A stretch of 5,431 nucleotides of DNA from Acidobacteriota bacterium. GTDB lineage: Bacteria; Acidobacteriota; Terriglobia; Terriglobales; Acidobacteriaceae. The stretch's first letter is position 1. Each line of letters starts with the position of its first letter. The position numbers and the translations under genes were made by a program. The notes beneath the pieces are model-generated. The model ran no database searches. It had not been told where the DNA came from and worked only from the letters and a program-made list of their open reading frames with translations. The stretch spans positions 1 through 5,431 of the forward strand of contig JAJXXG010001228.1 of the NCBI GenBank assembly GCA_021781255.1. Reading direction: 5' to 3'. Positions 1-5,431 of the stretch are shown one piece after another.

Positions 1-737
1 CTCATTCTGGTGGTGTGAAGCCATCCCTGGAGGTAGGTTCATCTCTGGCAATCCTGCGTCAAAAATAAGCCACGGACAAAAAGCGGATGGGGTAATCCTA
101 CCACCCCGTCTGGAGCCGAAACAAAAGCGGAAGAAGATAGGCATCGAGATGCCAATCCCCTGTTCCCGCAAGGCGCAGTGAATCCGCCGCCACGGCGGTG
201 GCAGAGTTGCCGTAGCTTGTTGGCCACACGCTGCCCGCCCGGCCGAAGCGCGTGCGCAGCCAGGTTCCTGAGTAGACGGAAAGCATTCACGCTATCGGTG
301 ACTGCGGCAAGTCCCGGTTTGACAGGTGCCACAGCGCGCCAATGCGCTCGAACTGGCATCAGGACATTCAGGACTCCGGCAGAATGAGACTTTCTATCAT
401 CATTCTTCGGATGAAGCGAAACTCTGAAGAGGGAAGTCGGGTTAAAGCACTAAAGAAGAGGATTGTGTCGATCCTGCCCGTCACCATTCCTCGGTTGTGA
501 AGAAAGAAAACGAAGCGTTGAGCTCTAGGTGGTTACAGCATTTTTCAGGCGGGAATCTCGCATCTCCCATAGGGGAAAAGCTCATCGTTCCGCTCATTTT
601 TGGGAAAAATGTTTCGCTTCGGGAAATTTTTCACAGTTGTTTTACTTTTGTCATACTGCAATGTTGATCTTACTTTTCACTGCATGGTATGTTGGCCATA
701 GTCTTTCTGTAATGCGACCTGTAGAAACGGTTCATGA

Positions 738-773
738 CCGGCACTCTTTCAGTGCCTGGCTCTGATGTGCCGG
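738..773 (+). repeat. Inverted repeat with two mutually exclusive hairpins
   Basis: The segment CCGGCACT (738-745) can pair with AGTGCC-T-GG (751-759, one bulged T, loop CTTTC). Alternatively CCGGCAC (738-744) pairs perfectly with GTGCCGG (767-773). Both helices use the same 5' arm, so only one can form at a time. No U-run follows, so it is not an intrinsic terminator. Short stems of this size are expected by chance a few times in a region this long, so a regulatory role is only a possibility. Confidence 0.3.
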
Positions 774-1140
774 ATTCTCCTCTTGAAGAAAGGGCGACGG
801 GAAGATTCAACTCGCTGATTTTATTGCCCCGCAATCGTATCTGAGTGCGGGTTATTTCCCTAGGTTTGATGGCTGTTGCGCGCAGCTTCGATCTTCGCAG
901 AATGTGAGGTCGGGGCTTTGTGGCCGAGCAGGGCTGCAGCGCAGCTTTCACTCGGTTCCAGGCAATGGGACCGAAAGGGGCGAAGCCTGCCTCGATATCA
1001 GGCTCTCCGGTTCGCCGCCGATCAATCTAGCTACGGCAGTCTTTTGATTCCCGGATTCTGTTTGCCGTGCTCTCTTGCGCCTGGCTTAAGGCAGTCAGCG
1101 AGAAGCAGCGGCTCAGAATCCAACGTCGAGCAGGCCCGGT

Positions 1141-1149
1141 TGCTATAGT
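1141..1149 (+). promoter_or_regulatory. Extended -10 promoter candidate for the RHH/wzi locus
   Basis: TGCTATAGT combines the TGn extension with a hexamer that matches TATAAT at five of six positions. No convincing -35 hexamer lies 16-18 nt upstream, which is usual for extended -10 promoters. Transcription would begin near 1156, giving a leader of about 43 nt before the GTG at 1199. The direct repeat GAGCAGGC occurs on both sides of it (1128-1135 and 1154-1161). The sequence is seen directly; promoter activity is inferred. Confidence 0.4.
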
Positions 1150-1198
1150 CCTGGAGCAGGCTTCCGACTGCCGATTGACCTGACAATCTGAGGTTTCT

Positions 1199-1498
1199 GT
1201 GGCTGTTCTGATACCACGTCATCGTACGATAGGCGTCCGGCTCTCGGAAGAAGAGTACGAAGCTCTGGAAAAGTTCTGCGCCGAAGGTGGTGCGCGAAGC
1301 ATTTCGGATCTGGCGCGCAGCGCGATTGCAAGCTTCCTCAATCGTGCCCGCCAGGAGAAGTCTCTGACTTCGACCGTGAACCGGCATGCGGCGCAGGTGA
1401 AAGACCTGGAACAAAGAATTGAGCGGCTTTCTGCGGAGATCGCGTTGCTTCGGACCATCGGTATACCCGGCCAGGGGCAAGGTGAGGACGGTGCTTGA
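1199..1498 (+). CDS. Ribbon-helix-helix (CopG/Arc-type) DNA-binding protein with C-terminal coiled coil
   Basis: This 99-residue protein is a probable dimeric transcription regulator. Residues 9-15 (RTIGVRL) fit the RHH beta-strand that enters the DNA major groove. Residues 17-29 fit helix A, the GGAR-S turn links to it, and residues 36-49 (SDLARSAIASFLNR) fit helix B. Residues 60-84 form a near-perfect heptad series: V60, V67, I74 and I81 at 'a' positions, and H63, L70, L77 and L84 at 'd'. This points to a short coiled coil for dimer or tetramer assembly. The tail is Gly/Gln-rich. The start is GTG; no in-frame ATG lies nearby, and GAGG at 1190-1193 sits 5 nt ahead of it. The gene lies 122 nt before the wzi start used here, on the same strand, and likely shares its transcript. 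By position it may control the capsule genes, perhaps autoregulating; that is inference. An antitoxin is less likely because no toxin gene adjoins it. Confidence 0.8.
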   Translation: MAVLIPRHRTIGVRLSEEEYEALEKFCAEGGARSISDLARSAIASFLNRARQEKSLTSTVNRHAAQVKDLEQRIERLSAEIALLRTIGIPGQGQGEDGA

Positions 1499-1502
1499 TT
1501 TG

Positions 1503-1614
1503 GCAATTCGCTCGCAATTGGGTCTGAGTCTTTCCTGCGCCTGTGCGGTTATCCAATGTGCAATCTAAATCCACCGCATCCAATTCTCCTCTCGGCGCCG
1601 GCAGTGAGGATTGG
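1503..1614 (+). promoter_or_regulatory. Cluster of CAAT motifs between RHH gene and wzi; possible operator array
   Basis: CAAT occurs on the + strand at 1504, 1515, 1554, 1561 and 1581, and as ATTG on the - strand sense at 1610-1613. The first two are GCAATT units spaced 11 bp apart, about one helical turn, and ATCCAAT is repeated at 1551 and 1578. About 0.5 copies per strand would be expected in 122 nt of random sequence. RHH proteins often bind short tandem repeats cooperatively, and the gene just upstream encodes one. The repeats are seen; binding by that protein is inference. Confidence 0.3.
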
Positions 1615-1620
1615 GGCGGA

Positions 1621-3543
1621 ATGAAGCGTCGAGATCAACCCGGGACCATGATGGTTATAGAAAATGAAATCGTGGATACGCTCGCTGACGTCCGGAGCGT
1701 ATCTGTGCCTGAGCCGCGTCGCCGCGTGAGACTGCAAGTTCAACATCTTGTGTTGGTTCTGGTGAGCATCTGTTGTATTCCCCCATGCCCGGGGCAGGAT
1801 GCCGGTTCCGTGGTGGAGCCGGCCGGCGTGCGTGCGCCGGTCTGTGAAGCGGCCGCGGCCGCTTCGCCGTATGTGCCCGTGGATAACTGGATCTATCCGC
1901 AGATGCTGCGTCTGCATGCGATGGGGTATGTGGGCCAGATCTATCTGGATATGAGGCCCTGGACGCGGTCCAGCATTGCCGAGATGCTTGAAGACGCAAA
2001 CGGCAGGATCTCCGATGCCGAGGAGGCTGGTGAGGCCACCGCGGCCGAGGCGCGAGACATCTACAACGCGGTGGAAGATGAGTTAAGCGCCGGCGCTGAA
2101 ATTGCCTGTGCGGGAGCGAAAGGCGCGGTGCGGCTGGAGTCGGTGTATTCCGCCGTACGCGCGCTGAGCGGGACTCCGCTCCGGGACAGTTATCATCTTG
2201 GCTCGACGATCGTGAATGACTACGGCCGCCGGTACGAAAACGGGCTCAACAACTACTCCGGCGCCGGAGGCTATGCTGTCGCCGGCAGGTTTACGCTGTA
2301 TGTGCGCGGCGAGTTTCAGGGCGTTCCTTCGGCTGCCGGTTACCCGGCGTCGCTGGTGCAGGTGCTGGCAGGGCCCAGCGTTGACCAAACCTACAATCCT
2401 GTCACCGGGCTGGCCTATCCCAACCAGGCAACGATTCCGGCGGGCCCGCTGGCGGCCGTCGCGCAGGGCAGCCTGCTTGAGGCATATGTCTCGACCGAGG
2501 TGCTCAATCATGTGATCTCATTCGGCAAGCAGGACGACTGGATGGGACCGGCCGAGGGCGCCAGCATGGCCTATTCCAACAATGCCGAGAATATCTACGC
2601 CCTCCACATCAACCGCGTCGAGCCCCTGAACATTCCCTTGCTTTCGCGGATTACCGGCCCCTTCCGCTACGAGTTTCTGATCGGCGCACTGCAGGGCCAC
2701 ACTCTGATGCCGAATCCGCTGTACAACAACAATCCGTCCGTTACGGGCAATGTCATCAGCCCGGGTAACCCGTGGGTTCATGTAGAGAAGCTGAGCTTTC
2801 ATCCCACCGAAAACGTCGAGTTGGGCTTTGAACGCACCGTGATCTTTGGCGGTGAAGGCCATTCCCCGGTCACACTGCACACCTTTCTCAAGAGCTTTTT
2901 CAGCACCGTGAATGTTACCGCGGCGGAGAAGAACGGCCCTGACGATCCCGGGGCGCGGTTTGGCGCCTTCGATTTTTCGTACCGGCTTCCGTTTGTGCGC
3001 AACTGGCTCACGCTCTATGCCGATTCGGAGGTGCATGACGATGTATCGCCGATCGATGCACCCCGGCGCGCGGCCATTCGTCCAGGGCTCTACCTGTCGC
3101 ATGTGCCGGGTCTTGCCCGGCTCGATGTGCGCGTCGAGGGCGCGACCACGGATCCGCCGGTATCGCGCAGCGTGAATGGCACGTTCATGTACTGGGAAGG
3201 GATCGAGAAGCAGGGGTATACGAATCAAGGGCAGCTCTTCGGCGACTGGATCGGCCGCGAGGACAAGGGTGGACAGGCCTGGTTTACCTACCACCTGAGC
3301 GGCAACCAATGGGCTCAGGCAAGCTTCCGCCGCCAGAAGTCGGCCAAGGATTTTGTGCCCGGCGGCACCACCCTGGACGACTTCGCGGTGCGGATTGTCA
3401 AACGGGTCCGGAAAGATCTGGAGATCGACGGCAACTTCGATTTCGAGCATTGGAAGGCGCCGGTCTACCTGCCAGGCCAGCAGACCGTGACCGCTACGAC
3501 GATTCAACTGACGTGGTTTCCAAGCCGGCTCAACCGCTTTTGA
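1621..3543 (+). CDS. Capsule assembly Wzi family outer-membrane protein
   Basis: The protein is probably an outer-membrane beta-barrel that anchors or organises exported polysaccharide at the cell surface, as E. coli Wzi does for group 1 capsule. From the ATG at 1621 it is 640 residues, longer than E. coli Wzi (about 480). A signal peptide is visible: Arg-rich 33-41, hydrophobic 43-53 (LVLVLVSICCI), likely cleavage after CPG near 58. Its cysteines do not make a proper lipobox. Residues 83-155 form a helical module (SPYVPVDNWIYP, then LRLHAMGYV and RPWTRSSIAEML) common ahead of the barrel in this family. The diagnostic motif is at 299-310 (ISFGKQDDWMGP), followed by ASMAYSNNAENIYALHI and GPFRYEFLIGALQGH. 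Alternating aromatic/polar strands continue to a C-terminal Phe, the usual outer-membrane barrel signal. Start choice is uncertain: ATG 1621 has GAGGA at 1606-1610; GTG 1543 (666 aa) and GTG 1705 (612 aa) are alternatives. The gene lies 101 nt upstream of the export-protein gene and is probably co-expressed with it. Confidence 0.9.
   Translation: MKRRDQPGTMMVIENEIVDTLADVRSVSVPEPRRRVRLQVQHLVLVLVSICCIPPCPGQDAGSVVEPAGVRAPVCEAAAAASPYVPVDNWIYPQMLRLHAMGYVGQIYLDMRPWTRSSIAEMLEDANGRISDAEEAGEATAAEARDIYNAVEDELSAGAEIACAGAKGAVRLESVYSAVRALSGTPLRDSYHLGSTIVNDYGRRYENGLNNYSGAGGYAVAGRFTLYVRGEFQGVPSAAGYPASLVQVLAGPSVDQTYNPVTGLAYPNQATIPAGPLAAVAQGSLLEAYVSTEVLNHVISFGKQDDWMGPAEGASMAYSNNAENIYALHINRVEPLNIPLLSRITGPFRYEFLIGALQGHTLMPNPLYNNNPSVTGNVISPGNPWVHVEKLSFHPTENVELGFERTVIFGGEGHSPVTLHTFLKSFFSTVNVTAAEKNGPDDPGARFGAFDFSYRLPFVRNWLTLYADSEVHDDVSPIDAPRRAAIRPGLYLSHVPGLARLDVRVEGATTDPPVSRSVNGTFMYWEGIEKQGYTNQGQLFGDWIGREDKGGQAWFTYHLSGNQWAQASFRRQKSAKDFVPGGTTLDDFAVRIVKRVRKDLEIDGNFDFEHWKAPVYLPGQQTVTATTIQLTWFPSRLNRF
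1694..1707 (+). promoter_or_regulatory. Alternative ribosome site and GTG start for the Wzi-family gene
   Basis: GGAG at 1694-1697 lies 7 nt ahead of an in-frame GTG at 1705-1707, a near-ideal arrangement. Starting there gives a short n-region (MPEPRRRVRLQVQH) followed directly by the hydrophobic core, a normal-length signal peptide. The ATG at 1621 instead leaves about 42 residues before the core. The physiological start may therefore be here. Confidence 0.4.
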
Positions 3544-3644
3544 TCGTTCCTTGAGATAGTTCCGGATGATGTACTCTGTGGTGCGCACCGCGTAGAATCG
3601 ACGTCGGGCCGGACCTACAACATACAGTGAATGTGGAGAAGAGA
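3544..3644 (+). promoter_or_regulatory. Intergenic region with palindrome GGTGCGCACC and weak promoter-like hexamer
   Basis: A perfect 10-nt palindrome, GGTGCGCACC, occupies 3580-3589. Four nucleotides downstream is TAGAAT (3593-3598), five of six matches to a -10 box, with only a poor -35 match (TGTACT, 3570-3575) at 17-nt spacing. The palindrome would then sit in the spacer. There is no stem plus T-run, so no intrinsic terminator separates the two genes and read-through is likely. Palindromes of this length occur by chance several times in a window this size. Confidence 0.25.
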
Positions 3645-5431
3645 ATGCGCAGAGTTGTTCGGATGTGCGGAGGCGGCGTGAGCCGGCCTGGCTTTCCGAT
3701 TTTGTTGTCGGTGGTTCTTTTTCTTGCCGCGCAGGCGGGCCGGGCCGGCGCGCAGAATGCGGGAGGCGGTACCGGTACGGCGCCGCAGAATGTTCCGGGC
3801 CAGCAGGTGAATGCCGCGGCGTGCTACCTCGGCGGCTACGGTCAGGCTCCGGAGCAGGGCGGGTACAACTCCGGATATCCCGCACCGGCCGGCGCCTATC
3901 CCGGAATGGCGGGCGGTAGCGCCGATTCTGCTCAGCAGGGCTATGCAGCCGGTCAGGGTTATCAGTCGCAGATGGATTATTACGCTGCGCAGAGTGGCGC
4001 GTCGCAGGATCAGGGTTTTCTCGCCGACCAGACGCAGCAGGATTACGGATCTGTGTACGGGCAGGGACAGCAAGGCTACGACCCCAACTACTCTGATCAG
4101 GGGATGCAGGGCTACGGCTCCTCCTACGACCAGAGTCAAGGAGGCTACCAGTACGCGACCGGTCAGCCGCAGTCAGGCTATATGCCGAACGCGTCTCCCA
4201 TGCTGGCGAATCAGATCATTCAGATCCTCCTGCAGTCTCCCGATCTGCTCTCGTCGATGAAAGATCTGGCCGGGCAGCAATACGGAGTTGATCCCACTGC
4301 AATTCCCGATTCCGGCGTGTATAACTGCGTCCAGCAGGATCCAGGGTTCCGCAATCAGGTGGCGGCGCAGCTTGTGCAGCAGGGGTACACTCTGAACCCG
4401 ACGCAGGGTCAGCAAGGGATGTATCAGGGGGGAGTGCAGGCGAACCGTGGCCGCTATGCCCAGTATCCACCCTACGCGTCTTCCTCTCCCTATTCGGCTT
4501 ACTCGCCGACGCCCTACTCGCCCTACTCGCCGACGCCCTACTCGCCGTATTCACCCTCGCCCTATTCGACGGCGCCCTACGCAGGCTCTCCCGGTTATCC
4601 GACAGGGCCGCAGCGGCAGCCTGACCAGCCCAGCGAGTTACGCCGGCAGACCCCCATCCCTTATCCAAATATCCCGTCGCTGCGCGATCTGTATTCTCAG
4701 GAGATTCCGGCAGGAACCCGACTGCGCCGATTCGGCAGCGATGCGTTCGAGTTCGGGTCTCCCGATATGAATCTGCTGCCCATGGATCTGCCGGTTGGGC
4801 CTGATTATGTTCTTGGTTCCGGGGATAATCTGATCGTCAATATGTGGGGGGGGCAGTCGGCTCGCCTTAATCGCACCGTGGACCGCCAGGGCGCGATTGC
4901 GCTGCCAGAGGTCGGTACGGTGGCGGTCTCCGGCATGACCATCGCCGAGGCGCAGAGCGCCATTCAGAAGGCGCTCGGCGCGCAGTTTCAGGACGAGCAT
5001 GTGGAGCTCTCCCTTGGGCGCGTGCGCACGATCCGCGTCTACGTGGTCGGCGACGTGCAGCGCCCGGGCGCCTACGACGTAAGTTCGCTGTCGACCGCCG
5101 TTAACGCCCTCTATGCAGCCGGAGGGCCGACCAATCGCGGTTCGCTGCGCACGCTTCAGCAGTATCGCGGGAAACAACTGGTCCAGGAGATTGACCTCTA
5201 CGATTTCCTGCTCCACGGGGTACGCTCGGATACGCATCGGCTGATGGCCGGCGACACGATTCTTGTTCCTCCGGTTGGTCCGCAGGTTACGGTGGCGGGC
5301 ATGGTGCGACGGCCCGCAGTATATGAGTTAAAGGGCAATGAAGATCTCGCCGGCGTCCTCAGTCTTGCCGGAGGCGTTCTGGTGTCTGCGGATCTCAAGG
5401 AGATCCGGGTTGACCGCGTCGTTGCTCACCA
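3645..5431 (+). CDS. Wza-type polysaccharide export protein (PES + SLBB domains) with long low-complexity N-terminus, 3' truncated by window
   Basis: The protein is expected to form the periplasm-to-outer-membrane exit channel for a capsular or exopolysaccharide. The visible part is 595 complete codons with no stop before the edge. The start is ATG 3645 with GGAG at 3635-3638, 6 nt upstream. The signal peptide spans 1-36: hydrophobic 17-29, cleavage probably AGA/QN. Residues 61-179 are Tyr/Gly/Gln/Ser-rich; 186-249 look like a compact helical module; 278-309 hold YSP repeats. The Poly_export (PES) domain starts near 385 (GPDYVLGSGDNLIV, then RTVDRQGAIALPEVGTV) and runs to about 460. SLBB domain 1 is about 461-543 (VYVVGDVQRPGAYDV, AAGGP, AGDTILVPP), and SLBB domain 2 begins about 548 (VTVAGMVRRPAVYEL, LAGGV) and is cut off. 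E. coli Wza has no such 385-residue extension before its PES domain and is a lipoprotein; no lipobox is seen here. The neighbouring Wzi-like gene supports the role. The PES/SLBB assignment is firm; the N-terminal function is unknown. Confidence 0.93.
   Translation, partial: MRRVVRMCGGGVSRPGFPILLSVVLFLAAQAGRAGAQNAGGGTGTAPQNVPGQQVNAAACYLGGYGQAPEQGGYNSGYPAPAGAYPGMAGGSADSAQQGYAAGQGYQSQMDYYAAQSGASQDQGFLADQTQQDYGSVYGQGQQGYDPNYSDQGMQGYGSSYDQSQGGYQYATGQPQSGYMPNASPMLANQIIQILLQSPDLLSSMKDLAGQQYGVDPTAIPDSGVYNCVQQDPGFRNQVAAQLVQQGYTLNPTQGQQGMYQGGVQANRGRYAQYPPYASSSPYSAYSPTPYSPYSPTPYSPYSPSPYSTAPYAGSPGYPTGPQRQPDQPSELRRQTPIPYPNIPSLRDLYSQEIPAGTRLRRFGSDAFEFGSPDMNLLPMDLPVGPDYVLGSGDNLIVNMWGGQSARLNRTVDRQGAIALPEVGTVAVSGMTIAEAQSAIQKALGAQFQDEHVELSLGRVRTIRVYVVGDVQRPGAYDVSSLSTAVNALYAAGGPTNRGSLRTLQQYRGKQLVQEIDLYDFLLHGVRSDTHRLMAGDTILVPPVGPQVTVAGMVRRPAVYELKGNEDLAGVLSLAGGVLVSADLKEIRVDRVVAH
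3825..4181 (+). other. Tyr/Gly/Gln-rich prion-like segment of the export protein
   Basis: Residues 61-179 contain 18 tyrosines, many in QGY, GGY, YGQ or QQGY contexts, with 9 acidic residues and no lysine or arginine. The basic-free run is longer still, from residue 34 to 205 (3744-4259). The composition resembles eukaryotic prion-like domains of the FUS/EWS type. No exact DNA tandem repeat underlies it, so it looks like selected composition rather than recent repeat expansion. A disordered, possibly self-associating or carbohydrate-contacting region in the periplasm or at the surface is inferred. Confidence 0.7.
4476..4571 (+). repeat. 24-bp tandem repeat encoding YSPTPYSP
   Basis: Two nearly identical 24-nt units lie at 4500-4523 and 4524-4547 (they differ only in the last base), each encoding YSPTPYSP. 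A degenerate third unit at 4548-4571 encodes YSPSPYST, and a weak unit upstream at 4476-4499 encodes ASSSPYSA. The repeats are in frame within the export protein (residues 278-309), shortly before the PES domain. Unit gain or loss would keep the frame, so copy number may vary between strains. Confidence 0.8.
4846..4853 (+). repeat. G8 homopolymer tract in the PES domain
   Basis: Eight consecutive G residues encode the Trp-Gly-Gly of NMWGGQS (residues about 400-402). A slip by one base would shift the frame at the start of the PES domain and abolish the exporter. Gly-Gly could be coded without a G run, but the WG motif is usual in this family, so the tract may be incidental. Confidence 0.6.

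Larger units (their letters stand above)
1..1198. other. Long region without a supportable gene (leader/intergenic)
   Basis: No reading frame on either strand here has a recognisable domain, a convincing ribosome site and coding-like composition together. The longest is a reverse frame at 39-359 (106 codons), which is Arg/Ala/Leu-rich and unrecognised. A + strand frame is open from the left edge to a stop at 178-180 (59 codons) and could be a gene tail, but it is basic and featureless. Composition varies: the first 400 nt are GC-rich, while about 600-670 is AT-rich. Short inverted repeats occur at 189-202 (GCCAC/GTGGC around GGCG), 604-632 (GAAAAAT/ATTTTTC), 738-773 and 959-1004. No tRNA, rRNA, CRISPR array or insertion-sequence terminus was seen. 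It most likely holds regulatory DNA for the downstream locus, possibly with remnants of decayed genes at the left end. Confidence 0.55.

Noticed and set aside
2..180. + strand frame open from the left edge, possible gene tail
   Set aside because: Only 59 codons, basic and without any motif; cannot be distinguished from a chance frame.
39..359. Reverse-strand open frame of 106 codons
   Set aside because: No recognisable domain, no convincing ribosome site, and an Arg/Ala/Leu bias expected from a GC-rich chance frame.
529..765. Possible small membrane protein (hydrophobic stretch MLILLFTAWYVGHSL)
   Set aside because: The hydrophobicity follows from a T-rich patch, the GTG start lacks a ribosome site, and codon use is unlike the real genes here.
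940..1045. c-di-GMP-I riboswitch
   Set aside because: The GGCAA, GAAA and GAAGCC pieces are suggestive, but the conserved GCAAACC and GACGCAAAGCC blocks are not matched and the stem closing the GAAA loop pairs poorly.
1745..1800. Lipoprotein signal in the Wzi-family protein
   Set aside because: The cysteines follow Ile, Cys or Pro rather than Gly/Ala/Ser, so no lipobox is present; an ordinary signal peptide fits better.
1849..1862. 14-nt perfect palindrome GCGGCCGCGGCCGC
   Set aside because: It encodes an alanine run within the mature Wzi-family protein; alternating GCG/GCC codons create the palindrome.
2518..3885. Long reverse-strand frame of 455 codons
   Set aside because: It lies antisense to the Wzi and exporter genes; Arg/Pro-rich shadow of GC-rich coding DNA with no domain.
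3811..4260. Arg-rich + strand frame overlapping the exporter (with similar frames at 3615-4139 and 4447-4770)
   Set aside because: Out of frame with the clear PES/SLBB reading frame that starts at 3645; an artefact of the repetitive low-complexity coding.

Overview
The window carries the front part of a surface-polysaccharide (capsule/exopolysaccharide) export locus, all on the + strand. The order is a small ribbon-helix-helix (RHH) DNA-binding protein (1199-1498), a large outer-membrane protein of the capsule-assembly Wzi family (1621-3543), and a Wza-type polysaccharide export protein with PES and SLBB domains that runs off the right edge (3645 to beyond 5431). The pairing of a Wzi-like barrel with a Wza-like exporter means a diderm bacterium. 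GC-rich coding regions, the RHH-Wzi-SLBB order, the helical domain ahead of the Wzi barrel and the long N-terminal extension of the SLBB protein all resemble, from memory, Acidobacteriota (Terriglobia/Acidobacteriaceae). That assignment is an inference; the window holds no taxonomic marker.

Region by region: positions 1-1198 hold no gene I can support. This stretch is mixed in composition, with an AT-rich patch near 600-670, several short inverted repeats, and a good extended -10 promoter candidate (1141-1149) about 50 nt before the RHH gene. Three copies of a GGCAGTC heptamer and a GAGCAGGC direct repeat lie around that promoter. The 122 nt between the RHH gene and the chosen wzi start contain five CAAT motifs on the + strand plus one on the - strand. 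The 101 nt between wzi and the exporter hold a 10-nt palindrome and a weak -10-like hexamer.

Working together (family knowledge plus inference): the exporter should form or gate the outer-membrane exit for a polysaccharide, and the Wzi-like barrel should help hold or organise the polymer at the cell surface. The RHH protein is a plausible local regulator of the two. No glycosyltransferase, polymerase, flippase or Wzc-type kinase is in the window; such genes, if present, lie downstream.

The most unusual element is the N-terminal extension of the exporter, about 385 residues before the PES domain. It has a Tyr/Gly/Gln/Ser-rich, prion-like stretch inside a 172-residue run without any Lys or Arg, then a short helical module, then Tyr-Ser-Pro repeats (YSPTPYSP) that look like the RNA polymerase II CTD. 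All the remaining open frames in the window appear to be shadows or chance frames.
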